Source of the DNA: Lentisphaerae bacterium GWF2_57_35
GTDB taxonomy: Bacteria; Verrucomicrobiota; Kiritimatiellia; CAIQIC01; GWF2-57-35
DNA length: 64,000 bases
Assembly: GCA_001804865.1 (NCBI GenBank)
Contig: MHBK01000065.1
Span: 1-64,000 of the forward strand
Direction: 5' to 3'
The stretch's first letter is position 1. Every line of letters begins with the position of its first letter. Under the pieces are notes generated by a model. The model had not been told where the DNA came from. It was given only the letters and a program-made list of their open reading frames with translations, and made no database searches. The position numbers were made by a program, and so were the translations under genes. Below, in pieces: positions 27,392 to 35,760 of this stretch.

Positions 27392-27943
27392 CTAGAATGC
27401 GTCGTCGGATTCCAAGGCAGACCAGATAGGCTCCAAGTCGTCGTCGTCCAATGCCAGTTCCATGAAATCCGCATTGAGCTTTACCGCCCGCTTCAAATAG
27501 CTCAGCGCGTGCTCCTGGTTGCCTAATTGGCATTCGTAACATGCGAGGTTATAGGGGATGACGGCCATCTTTTTGAAGCGGCGCTGAGCTTGCAGGAGGA
27601 CCGCGCGAGCGGCGACAATATTGTCTTTCCTTCGGATGCTGTAGGCCAATTGAACGTGATACGTTGGTTCGTTCGGAAAACGTTGAATCAAATCCATGGC
27701 GACTTGCACCGCGAGCGGCCAGTTTTTTTCGTCGATGGCCATACGCAGGATGATTTCGCAAGTCTCTTGGCGCGAATGAAACATGCGGGGAATTTTCTGG
27801 AATTCGCTTTGCGCTTGGGCCGTCATGCCCAGGTCGAGAAACCCATCGCATCGCTGCAGGGTCCAAAGAACCTGTTCAGGCAATTCCGGACAATTGTTGA
27901 CGACCTTTTTCATGACATCATAATTTACTTCGTAGCGCTCCAC
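27392..27943 (-). CDS. TPR-repeat protein
   Basis: A 183-residue soluble protein made of helix pairs with TPR spacing: CDGFLDLGMTAQAQSEF, YHVQLAYSIRRKDNIVAARAVL and YNLACYECQLGNQEHALSYLKRAVKL. It ends in an acidic tail (ALDDDDLEPIW). The 'NLACY...G....A..YL..A' repeat is classic TPR consensus, so it is probably a protein-binding scaffold. GTG start 27943 is 3 nt after the stop of the upstream coiled-coil gene, so the two form a small operon. A start at ATG 27913 is also possible. A gap without genes and without a clear terminator follows to the amylase promoter. Confidence 0.75.
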   Translation of the reverse strand: MERYEVNYDVMKKVVNNCPELPEQVLWTLQRCDGFLDLGMTAQAQSEFQKIPRMFHSRQETCEIILRMAIDEKNWPLAVQVAMDLIQRFPNEPTYHVQLAYSIRRKDNIVAARAVLLQAQRRFKKMAVIPYNLACYECQLGNQEHALSYLKRAVKLNADFMELALDDDDLEPIWSALESDDAF

Positions 27944-27946
27944 TCT

Positions 27947-28288
27947 TCAACGCTGTGAACCCATGCGACGGATACCGGCATCCAAATCGTCCAGATCCCT
28001 TTCCATGCGTTCCAGTTTGCGCTCCAAATCTTCCAGGCGCTTTTCGATGGTATCACGTGAAAAGTTGCGTTCGAAATGGTCTCCCAGCCGATTCGATATC
28101 CCATCGATGCGTTCTTCAAGCTGCGTGATCGTTTGCTGCAATCTTTGAATTTGCTCGGAGAGGTCGGTTCGCGTCGACTCCAGGGTGGCCGTCAGGTTGG
28201 TGTCCGACAGGGTTTCGGAGTAGATGGGTTGTACCGCGAACCAGCTTAGGGCAACGACAAAAAGTAAATATCCGACATCGTGCTTCAT
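27947..28288 (-). CDS. Exported coiled-coil protein
   Basis: A 113-residue protein with a signal peptide (MKHDVGYLLFVVALSWFAVQPIYS). A charged heptad-rich region follows, with Leu/Ile at regular positions (LSEQIQRLQQTITQLEERID and LEDLERKLERMERDLDDLD), which predicts a long parallel coiled coil in the periplasm. No family recognised. ATG 28288 is preferred over an earlier ATG at 28351 because GGAG lies 6 nt upstream and the signal peptide starts there. It diverges from the kinase gene and precedes the TPR gene by 3 nt. Confidence 0.75.
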   Translation of the reverse strand: MKHDVGYLLFVVALSWFAVQPIYSETLSDTNLTATLESTRTDLSEQIQRLQQTITQLEERIDGISNRLGDHFERNFSRDTIEKRLEDLERKLERMERDLDDLDAGIRRMGSQR

Positions 28289-28456
28289 GGGCGCTCCGTT
28301 TTTTTTGACGACGCTGAAATTGTCGCAAACGGCCTTGTTCACGCAATACAAATTTTTCGGAAGCGGGGGAGAAGAGCGCCTTGTCCCGCTTGCGCCAAAC
28401 GCCTGACTTGTTCATGAAACCTGGTGATTGCAGCGAATTTCAGTCTCGAATTGGGA

Positions 28457-28605
28457 GGGTGCATCCGACCCTGCGGCAGTTTTCCATGGAAAATACAGGT
28501 AGGGACGCGACTCCGCTCGCGTCCGAAGAGGCGGCCAGCGGAGTGGCCTCCCTACCCACGACGAAGAGCCCCTCTTCGCTGTTGCGGCAGTGTCCGGATG
28601 CACCC
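28457..28605. repeat. Nested palindromic element with terminal inverted repeats (MITE-like)
   Basis: Outer arms GGGTGCATCCG (28457-28467) and CGGATGCACCC (28595-28605) enclose further palindromes. These are TTTTCCATGGAAAA (28480-28493), GGTAGGGA...TCCCTACC (28499-28556) with inner ACTCCGCT...AGCGGAGT (28510-28544), and CGAAGAG...CTCTTCG (28562-28578). It lies in the 395-nt gap between the coiled-coil gene and the kinase start. It is open in one frame, so a naive start upstream would wrongly add it to the kinase. Confidence 0.72.
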
Positions 28606-28683
28606 GAATTGGGAGTGGTCCCAACTTCTTGCTTTACAGATGTATCGCAAACAACTATCCATCAGGAAAACAGGAGCTTTTGG

Positions 28684-31600
28684 GTGAATAACGAGAAAGA
28701 CGATGGGGCGTCGGACCAGCAGGACGATCAGGATCAGAATCCCACGTTGCTTAATCCCACGTTGCTGGTAAACATCACGTCCGGAGAGGTCGATAGTATG
28801 CCGTCTTTGTCCGGTTCTTCTTCCTCCTCTTTACATCGAACAGGTTCGCTGGGTTCCAATTCAGGCGAAGAAGAGATTCTTTGTGTCGAAGGCGGTCAGA
28901 AATACAAGATGGGGCCGGTGGTCGCGCATGGCGGCATGGGAGTGGTTCGCGAGGCCTTCGATTTGAACTGTAAACGATCCGTGGCCATCAAGATCCTGCC
29001 CGGAAATCGGCCTGTGCAGCCGGAAGAGCACGAGCGTTTCATCGAAGAAGCTCAGATCACTTCTCAACTTGAGCACCCCAACATCGTTCCCGTTCATGAA
29101 GTGGGCTTCGACACCAATCACAACGTTTTTTACAGCATGAAGTACGTCCAAGGCGTCACGTTGACGGGCGTGTTGATGGGCATTCGAAAAGGGGATCCGG
29201 CCATCATCGAGGAATACCCTCTTTCCCGCTTGCTGAATGTCTTTCAGAAGGTTTGCGATGCGATCGCTTTTGCCCATTCCCGAAACGTGGTGCATTGCGA
29301 TTTGAAGCCGGACAACATCATGATTTGCGACTTCGGCGAAGTCCTGGTGATGGATTGGGGGCTGGCCCGTCATGTGGGGGCGAACTACTCCGGATTCTCC
29401 ACCGGGAAAACGGCTTCGCCCGATGAGACGCCGTCCCTGTCCGCCGAAGAAGTGTTCGCTCAGGACACGATCGCCGCTCCGACCGATTCGCTCGGCGCCG
29501 TCACCCGCACGACCACGGGCCGAATCATGGGCACGCCCGGCTTCATGGCTCCCGAACGCATTTGGACCCAAACGACGGTCGATGTGCGCTCCGATCTCTA
29601 TTCTTTGGGCGCCACGCTCTACAGCATCCTGACGCTCCGGGCGCCGATTGCCGGCAAGGATATGCGGATGGTCCTTCAACGAATCCTGAATGGAGATATT
29701 CGTCCGCCCATTTCGTTCAATGAGGCGGACGCCTCCGCGGGCGTCTCGGATCCGGCCCGGCAGATTGCGCTGCTCCATTGCCCCGAGGCCAAAATTCCCG
29801 AACCGCTTTCGGAAATCACCATGAAAGCGCTTTCCACGAGCCCGACCGATCGGTATGCCTCGGTCAAGGAAATGCAGCAGGAAGTCGAGGCCTATCAGAA
29901 CGGCCTGATCTGGCATCTGGTGGTCGACGACGATTTTACCAGCGACAAATTTTTGGAGAACTGGGAAGTGATTGGCGGGCGTTACTCCATTAAGGACGGC
30001 GAACTCCGGTTGAATGGGGGAGAGCCGCAGATTCTCCTGCTCAAGAGGGATTTGCCCGGCGACATTCGGATCGAGTACGAATGCCATCAGGAAAGCGCCT
30101 ACCTGAACGACGTGAGTTGCTTCATGAGTTCCGTCCGCTCGTCGAATCGCAAGGAGATTCCTTCCAGCGGCTATGAATTCAAATATGGCGCCTACGACAA
30201 CTCGCTCAACCTGCTCATGCGGTCCGATCGTCGCATCTGGAGCGAATCGGCTTCGCCGATTGCCCGCGGGCAACTCTACCACGTGCTGGCCGAACGCATC
30301 GGATCCCGGCTTCGCCTGGTGGTCAACAACCAGGAAATCTTTCGCGTGACCGATCGCGATCCTCTTTCCGGGCCCGACCGCACGGCGGTGGGAACGGTCG
30401 GCTGGATTGCGGATACCCGTTACCGTCGGATTCGCGTCTATTGCCTGGGCACCCCCTGGAAAAGCGATATGCTGGACATGGCCGAGCGCCAGACGCAAAA
30501 AGGCCATTACGAAATTTCCATGTCGTTGTTTCAGGAAGTCATGGATTCCTTTCCCGACGCGCAGCGGCTGACCCGGGCCCGGCGCGGTTACGAGACGGCC
30601 CGCCGGCGCGAAGCCTTGACGAAGAGCCTGCCCGAATGGAAGGCCCGCCTCGAAGCCGCGTGGCCCGGCCGCACCTTTCAATTGCGCATGGATAACGACG
30701 GGCTCACGCTCGAGATTTCGAAATCCGACATCGACGATCTCAGCCCCATTGTCGGGTTGCCGCTCACCACGCTGTATTGCGCCCATAACCGCATCTCCAG
30801 TCTGGAGCCGTTGCGGGGGATGCCCTTGGGCGCCTTGAATTGCACCGGCAATCCCATCTCCAGTCTGGAGCCGCTGCGCTGCATGCCGCTTTCCACCCTG
30901 CTGTGCGAATGCTGTCGCATCGAAAGTCTGGAACCCTTGCGCGGCATGCCGCTTACCCTGTTGGTCGCCGGCGGCAACCGCATTTCCAGTTTGGACCCGA
31001 TTCGCGGCATGCCGTTGACGCTGCTCGCCATCTGGGACAATCGTATCGACGATCTTTCGCCCATTCGCGGCATGCCCTTGACGGCCTTGTACTGCAACGG
31101 CAACCGCATTTCCACCCTCGAGCCCCTGACCAATATGCCGTTGGTCACCCTCAATTGCAGCGGCAACCTTATATCGTCCATTGAACCCTTGCGCGGCATG
31201 CCGCTCACCGTGCTGCATTGCGGCGAAAACAAGATCGCCAGCATTGAGCCGCTTCAGGGCATGCACTTGGTCATTCTCAGCTTCCCGGACAACCAGATCA
31301 ACACGCTGCAACCCCTCAAGGGCATGTCGCCCGCCTCCCTGAGCTGCGGACGCAATCTGCTGACCGGCGTCGTGCCGTTTGCCGCCAAACCGCCCGACGA
31401 CTTCGGCTTCGACTGCGACACGATTCCCACTCGCGAACTCGAATGGCTGTACGAAAAATGGTCGCACGATTTTCGGTTCGCCTTTCATGCCAAAAACGTG
31501 CAAGTCCTGCTCGCGCTTCGCCGCAACGACTTGGCGCAACTCCGGTCGCTCGCCGCCGAGTTCAAGGGCCACCGCTATCTCTTTATCCCGAAATTCCTGC

Positions 31601-31896
31601 GCTGGGACGAGGCGAAAGCGTACTGCGAAAAACTTGGCGGCCATCTCGTCATCATTACCGGTGAAGAGGAAAACGTCTTCATCAGTTCCATATTCAAGAG
31701 CGGCTGCTGGGCCTGGATGGGCCTGGTCACCCGGGAAAACGGACACGAATGGATCACCGGCGAACCCGTTTCCTACCTCAACTTTGTAGACAAGCTCCAG
31801 GAAAGCAAGCTCGGCCCCAAGATCTTCAGCGGCCGCTGGGCTCGCGACGACGTCGACGGCGCCTCCAATTCCTTTATCGTCGAATGGGATTCGTGA
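28684..31896 (+). CDS. Ser/Thr protein kinase fused to laminin-G-like, leucine-rich-repeat and C-type-lectin-like domains
   Basis: A 1070-residue protein. Residues 1-70 are an acidic, Ser-rich linker. The Hanks-type kinase domain (about 73-405) has Lys103 (VAIK), a catalytic loop HCDLKPDN with Asp206, DWG in place of DFG (Asp224), and GTPGFMAPE. A laminin-G/DUF1080-like sandwich (about 412-590) and a helical linker come next. About ten LRRs with a 21-residue period (GMPLTxLxCxxNxIxxLEPLR, 680-896) follow. The last domain resembles a C-type lectin (about 960-1070; AKAYCEKLGGHLVIITGEEEN...WAWMGL...FIVEWDS). No membrane helix or signal was found. GTG 28684 has AGGAG 7 nt upstream. Confidence 0.88.
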   Translation: MNNEKDDGASDQQDDQDQNPTLLNPTLLVNITSGEVDSMPSLSGSSSSSLHRTGSLGSNSGEEEILCVEGGQKYKMGPVVAHGGMGVVREAFDLNCKRSVAIKILPGNRPVQPEEHERFIEEAQITSQLEHPNIVPVHEVGFDTNHNVFYSMKYVQGVTLTGVLMGIRKGDPAIIEEYPLSRLLNVFQKVCDAIAFAHSRNVVHCDLKPDNIMICDFGEVLVMDWGLARHVGANYSGFSTGKTASPDETPSLSAEEVFAQDTIAAPTDSLGAVTRTTTGRIMGTPGFMAPERIWTQTTVDVRSDLYSLGATLYSILTLRAPIAGKDMRMVLQRILNGDIRPPISFNEADASAGVSDPARQIALLHCPEAKIPEPLSEITMKALSTSPTDRYASVKEMQQEVEAYQNGLIWHLVVDDDFTSDKFLENWEVIGGRYSIKDGELRLNGGEPQILLLKRDLPGDIRIEYECHQESAYLNDVSCFMSSVRSSNRKEIPSSGYEFKYGAYDNSLNLLMRSDRRIWSESASPIARGQLYHVLAERIGSRLRLVVNNQEIFRVTDRDPLSGPDRTAVGTVGWIADTRYRRIRVYCLGTPWKSDMLDMAERQTQKGHYEISMSLFQEVMDSFPDAQRLTRARRGYETARRREALTKSLPEWKARLEAAWPGRTFQLRMDNDGLTLEISKSDIDDLSPIVGLPLTTLYCAHNRISSLEPLRGMPLGALNCTGNPISSLEPLRCMPLSTLLCECCRIESLEPLRGMPLTLLVAGGNRISSLDPIRGMPLTLLAIWDNRIDDLSPIRGMPLTALYCNGNRISTLEPLTNMPLVTLNCSGNLISSIEPLRGMPLTVLHCGENKIASIEPLQGMHLVILSFPDNQINTLQPLKGMSPASLSCGRNLLTGVVPFAAKPPDDFGFDCDTIPTRELEWLYEKWSHDFRFAFHAKNVQVLLALRRNDLAQLRSLAAEFKGHRYLFIPKFLRWDEAKAYCEKLGGHLVIITGEEENVFISSIFKSGCWAWMGLVTRENGHEWITGEPVSYLNFVDKLQESKLGPKIFSGRWARDDVDGASNSFIVEWDS

Positions 31897-31916
31897 TGCG
31901 GGCGGCGCGCGAAACT

Positions 31917-32012
31917 ATTTGCGATTTGCGATTTGCAATTTCCAATTGGGGTAGCGTCGCCCAACAACCCAATTTCTTTCCTCTTCAAAATTGCAAATCG
32001 CAAATTGCAAAT
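31917..32012. repeat. A/T-rich inverted repeat between convergent genes, possible bidirectional terminator
   Basis: The left arm (31917-31941), built of ATTTGC units, pairs with the right arm (31987-32012) with about one mismatch over 25 bp. The loop is about 45 nt. It sits between the kinase stop and the stop of the - strand gene at 32023. It may end both transcripts or be a dispersed repeat. Confidence 0.65.
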
Positions 32013-32022
32013 GAACCGGTCC

Positions 32023-32715
32023 TCACGCCACCATAAACGGCGGCGGTTCAATCAGGATAATCCGTTCCTTCAACTCGTTCAGCGCCAGGCGGGTTGTGTG
32101 AAACGAATCGGACAAAGAGTGAAGGAGGGGCGCCAGCTCATAGCGTCCCGCCAGTCGATCGTCGCCCGCCGCCCGGTAGCTGCTGCGGCCCATGCCCTCG
32201 TAATAATCGATTTTGGGCGCTCCCCGGTCGCGCGTCCGGGCTTGGAGCCGCTCCGGGAAAACGCCGGTCATGAACAAGGAAATGTTGCCGATGTGGGCGC
32301 GCAGGGCGAACCGTTCCTCGTCGGTGACCCATTGCAGGGCCGCGAGCATATCGACCAGATAATCCGATGGCTTGTTGTCCGGCGGGAGAGGGGGGCGCGC
32401 CCGATCCGCCTGACAAAACTCCGCCAGCAGTTCCGCCACGTAATCGGCCACGGCGCGGTCGTCCAGGCCCGCCTTTTTCAGGACATGCCGCACGAGCACG
32501 TAAAAATAGAAATGACTCGAAATTGCCGCCCATTCGGGCCGGTCGAGCAGGGCATGAAACAGCGCCTCCTCGTCGAGCAATAGGTCCAGGCTTTCCAGAT
32601 CCGTCGTCAGGCGGCGCAAGGCGGAGTCCGATCCGGAAGTCGCCAACGAGGAAATCAGGAAGTCCAGGTCCGTCGAAGTGAACCGCAGCCGGCAATTGGG
32701 GCGAATCAATTTCAT
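32023..32715 (-). CDS. Conserved-looking hypothetical protein, helical
   Basis: A 230-residue soluble protein of unknown function. Its start ATG 32715 has GGGAG 8 nt upstream and begins MKLIRPNCRLRFTSTDLDFL. The composition is Leu-, Asp- and Arg-rich with amphipathic helices (HFYFYVLVRHVLKKAG, LLHSLSDSFHTTRLALNELKERI). There is no signal peptide, membrane segment or catalytic motif. Good codon use and a clear ribosome binding site argue that it is real. It converges with the kinase gene. No function is offered. Confidence 0.6.
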   Translation of the reverse strand: MKLIRPNCRLRFTSTDLDFLISSLATSGSDSALRRLTTDLESLDLLLDEEALFHALLDRPEWAAISSHFYFYVLVRHVLKKAGLDDRAVADYVAELLAEFCQADRARPPLPPDNKPSDYLVDMLAALQWVTDEERFALRAHIGNISLFMTGVFPERLQARTRDRGAPKIDYYEGMGRSSYRAAGDDRLAGRYELAPLLHSLSDSFHTTRLALNELKERIILIEPPPFMVA

Positions 32716-32862
32716 GTTCAAGCTCCCGGGCCGGGGCCGTCCGGCCCTTTGCAGTCTACAAAGCATCGAACATGCCATGCACCCCCAAAAAATCGGACAT
32801 TGATCGACAATGTAGCTCTTTGCATAATAGGAAGCATCGGCAGGAAGACAAAGGAGCTACCC

Positions 32863-33273
32863 GTGACATTCCAAGAGTCGGAAGAACAGCCGCCCCGTGA
32901 AAATAACCCACGGGAATATGTAGAACCGGAAGTCCTTCCTCCAGAAGGAAAATTGAAGCCATCGGCAGCCGAGCGCGCCTTTGGCCCCGTCGTGGCGGGC
33001 ATCATCATCGACTTGGTGGACCTGGCCACTTTTGGTCCTATCGGTTTGGCGTTGGGTTTCGTGTTTGGGGGCTCCGTGGCTTGGTATCTGTGCCGCTTGT
33101 ACGGCCTTCCCCTCAGGCAAAAGCTGCTCTGGAGTCTCGCTGCCGGCATCTATTGCACCATTCCCTTCACCGAATTCATCCCCGTCGGCACTCTGGTCGG
33201 CGCTTTCATCCGGTACCGCGAGTTGAAATCTGAAGCGGCGGAAAGAAAACGAATTGGCCGATCAATGCGCTAG
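32863..33273 (+). CDS. Small membrane protein of unknown function
   Basis: A 136-residue protein. Residues 1-45 are acidic and Pro/Glu-rich (ESEEQPPRENNPREYVEPEVLPPEG). Two hydrophobic stretches follow (about 53-82, Gly-rich with GPIGLALGFVFGGSVAWYL, and about 92-115), then a basic tail (RKRIGRSMR). The pattern suggests two membrane helices with charged ends in the cytoplasm. GTG 32863 is chosen for the AAAGGAG 6 nt upstream; the longer upstream frame lacks support. It lies 44 nt before tRNA-Pro. Confidence 0.62.
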   Translation: MTFQESEEQPPRENNPREYVEPEVLPPEGKLKPSAAERAFGPVVAGIIIDLVDLATFGPIGLALGFVFGGSVAWYLCRLYGLPLRQKLLWSLAAGIYCTIPFTEFIPVGTLVGAFIRYRELKSEAAERKRIGRSMR

Positions 33274-33317
33274 CCAAAGCGAATCGTTCCGACTATAACT
33301 ACTCAGGTTTTTCAAGT

Positions 33318-33394
33318 CGGGGCGTAGCGCAGCCTGGTAGCGCGTCTGCCTTGGGCGCAGAAGGTCAGGAGTTCAATTCTCCTCGCCCCGACCA
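33318..33394 (+). tRNA. tRNA-Pro (anticodon TGG)
   Basis: A 77-nt cloverleaf with encoded CCA end. The acceptor stem CGGGGCG pairs with CGCCCCG. The D-arm is AGCGCAGCCTGGTAGCGC-like. The anticodon stem TCTGC/GCAGA encloses CTTGGGC, giving anticodon TGG for CCA/CCN proline codons. The T-arm carries GTTCAATTC. C1 opposite G72 is a plain Watson-Crick pair. Confidence 0.96.
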
Positions 33395-33900
33395 CTTAAA
33401 ACCCCAACAAATCCCCAGTATGCGATTCACGTTGTAGCTGGGGGTGCATCCTGATGCGGCCTCCTCAACGTCTGGCACTACGTAGCCGCGTCCGGAAGGA
33501 CGTGGATTCTTAGAGCCTATTTCGGCAGGCTCAAGCGTACACATTTCCATTCGTAACGCATCGACACGCGTCAGCCCCCATTTATCCCCCTCCTAATCAT
33601 ATTCCTAATGCGGGCTGACGCCCACAACCCAAAACCTATTCTACAGGGATTTCTTGATGGGGTCCTCCTTTGCGGACGTTCCCCCGCACGGGCCGCGTGG
33701 CGATGAAGTACAAGACGGGGAGGAAGATTTAGCCCCACGGATGGCAAAGCGGTCCCACGGATTCGCGGGATTGGCGCCTTTTTGCTCCGGCCCTTGCAGG
33801 GTAAGCCCTGCCGCTGCAAGAAGACTTGTTTTTTGGAGGGGCGCGCTCCGTCGCGACCGAAAGAAGAAGGTTCCGACAGAGCGGAACCCTCCAGAAGATT
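33395..33900. repeat. Gene-free stretch filled with palindromic remnants
   Basis: No credible gene. The region holds several hairpins. CGTCC/GGACG lies near 33490. CTTGCAGGG paired with CCCTGC...TGCAAG lies at 33792-33820. A 60-bp inverted repeat at 33834-33893 has ends TGGAGGG/CCCTCCA and inner GCGCTCCGTCG against CGACAGAGCGG. The last resembles the inner arms of the element at 28457-28605. A GGGTGCATCCTGATGCGGCC string near 33440 also recalls that element's outer arm. Confidence 0.6.
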
Positions 33901-34116
33901 TTAGATCATTTCGGATTGGGCAACGAATAAAGAGCCGTTCCATCCGCGTCTTGCATTCAGGGACATAACCGTGGCGCCCTTGCCTCCTTCCAGATTCTTA
34001 ACCGCATTCAGCGCCACCGCCGCCTGTTCTGCAAGCTGGCGCTGATCGATATTCCGTCGCAAACGAAGCTCTCGCAACTGCCGCCCCAGTGCGGCTTCCC
34101 GTTCCTTCTCAGACAT
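33901..34116 (-). pseudogene. Truncated XRE/HipB-like regulator
   Basis: A 71-residue frame. Residues 1-51 form an XRE helix-turn-helix (LRLRRNIDQRQLAEQAAVALNAVKNLEGGKGATV). The family would continue with a further helix or two. Instead, after about residue 51 the frame runs into unrelated repeat-like DNA (SLNARRGWNGSLFVAQSEMI). The gene therefore looks cut at its 3' end. The AxxxxVxLNAVKNLExGKG pattern is common in HipB-type antitoxins. No HipA partner is present. No good ribosome binding site is visible. Confidence 0.62.
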
Positions 34117-34217
34117 TTGAACGCGCCATTTAGTGGCCCGCCCGATGGTGGCCGGTTCGCAGCCGTACTAACGTTCTTGTGATTGGCGCAAGTCTATAAA
34201 TCGAACGTGAGGTGCTC

Positions 34218-35717
34218 ATGACGCCGCTTAATGCATCCATCTGGCTGGCAGATCGTGATTCGAAAATTTATCCCGCGCTCAAAGGCAAAGTCGAGTGCGA
34301 TGCCGTTGTGGTGGGCGCCGGGATCACCGGGCTGACGGCGGCTTATCGGCTTTGCATGGCCGGCAAGCAGGTCGTCGTGCTGGAGCAAGGCCGTATTGGC
34401 GACGGAACTTCCGGCCGTACGACCGCTCATCTTTCCACACTGTATGACGGGCATTACAGCGAACTCGAAAAGGCTTATGACCGCGAAACGGCGAAGACGA
34501 TGTGCGCCGCCATGAATCAGGCGGTCGATATCGCTGAGCGGATCGGCGCCCTATTGCCGGTGGCCGGTTCCTTTAAGCGGTTGCCGGGTTATTTATATGC
34601 CGAGGACGGCCAGGATCTTGCCCTTTTGGACAAGGAATACGAGGCCGGCAAAAGGGCGGGCTTGGACTTGGAATGGGTGACGGAGGTTCCGCTTCCTTTT
34701 CCGATCGCCAAGGCGATCAAGGTGGAACGCCAGGCGCAGCTTCATCCCATCAAATATCTGCAAGGCCTGGCGGATTTGATCGTGGGTACGGGTAAAGGAC
34801 AGATTTATGAGAATTCACGCGTAACCGATTTTTCGTCAGGGCGTCCGTTAGAAGCGATTTGCGAGCAAGGCGCCGTATCGGCGCGGGACATGGTGCTGGC
34901 GACGCATACGCCCCTGGGGTTCAACCTGACGCAGGCGCTCATGAAGCCCATGCGCTCCTATGCCTTGTCGCTGCCGATGGAGGGGCCGGGGCCGGCCGGA
35001 CTTTTCTGGGACATGGCGACGCCTTATCATTACATCCGTTCCCATTCGTCCGAATCGGGTTCCTTTCTCATTATCGGCGGGAAAGACCATCTCACAGGAC
35101 ATCCCCCGGCGGAAGACCCTCTGGAGGCATTGAAGAAGTATGCCGGGGAAAAATTTGGGCATGCGGACCTGGCGCACGGGTGGAGTGCGCAATATTACGA
35201 ACCGGAGGACCTGTTGCCGTTCATCGGAAAAACGCCCCTGCCGTTCAATCGGCATTTCTATATTGCGACCGGTTTTTCCGGCGACGGCATGACCTTGGGC
35301 ACGGCGGCCGGCGCCCTCATGGCCGACTTGATCCTGGGCAATGACAATCCGTTCGAGTCGTTGTTTCATCCGTTGCGATTGAACATTCCGACCGCCAAGT
35401 CGCTGCTTACGGTAGGCTGCCACACGGGAAAAATGTTCCTGAAAGACCGCTGGCCGAGTCCGGAGTCGCCCCGGCATGGCGAATTGGGCGAAGGGCAGGG
35501 CGGGGCCATGGGCACAGGCCTTCACCGGGTTGTCGAGTATCGAGCGGAGGATGGAACGCTAAAGACGTATGACGCGTCCTGTCCTCATATGGGTTGCATC
35601 GTGAAGTGGAATCAGAAGATGAACAGCTTCGACTGCCCCTGTCACGGTTCGCGCTTCGACATAAACGGAATGCGCATCGAAGGACCCGCGCTCAGGGATC
35701 TGTCGAAAAAGAGCTGA
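34218..35717 (+). CDS. FAD-dependent oxidoreductase with C-terminal Rieske [2Fe-2S] domain
   Basis: A 499-residue protein. The N-terminal DAO-type flavin domain has the dinucleotide motif VVVGAGITGL (Gly33-Gly38) and the ATG motif region ATGFSGDGMTLG near residue 355. The C-terminal Rieske domain has C455-x-H457 and C473-x2-H476 (15 residues between), ligands for a [2Fe-2S] cluster, plus the supporting Cys460 and Cys475. The fusion recalls gamma-glutamylputrescine-oxidase-like/Rieske proteins of stress-linked loci. The substrate is unknown. ATG 34218 is used, with GAGGTG upstream. It converges with the YihY gene. Confidence 0.9.
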   Translation: MTPLNASIWLADRDSKIYPALKGKVECDAVVVGAGITGLTAAYRLCMAGKQVVVLEQGRIGDGTSGRTTAHLSTLYDGHYSELEKAYDRETAKTMCAAMNQAVDIAERIGALLPVAGSFKRLPGYLYAEDGQDLALLDKEYEAGKRAGLDLEWVTEVPLPFPIAKAIKVERQAQLHPIKYLQGLADLIVGTGKGQIYENSRVTDFSSGRPLEAICEQGAVSARDMVLATHTPLGFNLTQALMKPMRSYALSLPMEGPGPAGLFWDMATPYHYIRSHSSESGSFLIIGGKDHLTGHPPAEDPLEALKKYAGEKFGHADLAHGWSAQYYEPEDLLPFIGKTPLPFNRHFYIATGFSGDGMTLGTAAGALMADLILGNDNPFESLFHPLRLNIPTAKSLLTVGCHTGKMFLKDRWPSPESPRHGELGEGQGGAMGTGLHRVVEYRAEDGTLKTYDASCPHMGCIVKWNQKMNSFDCPCHGSRFDINGMRIEGPALRDLSKKS

Positions 35718-35760
35718 TCGGATGCTCTTTTAAAGTGGGCTATGCCGCTCCGAGCGGGAA

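Noticed and set aside
28381..28683. Longer N-terminus for the kinase
   Set aside because: The frame is open, but the region is a palindromic repeat element and has no ribosome binding site, whereas GTG 28684 has AGGAG 7 nt upstream.
30770..31370. Regular 63-bp repeats resembling a repeat array or CRISPR
   Set aside because: The period is exactly 21 codons and encodes leucine-rich repeats in frame. The units diverge gradually and there are no unique spacers.
28861..31746. 961-residue frame on the - strand opposite the kinase
   Set aside because: Antisense shadow of the kinase/LRR gene. Its regular repeats are only the reverse reading of the 63-bp LRR units.
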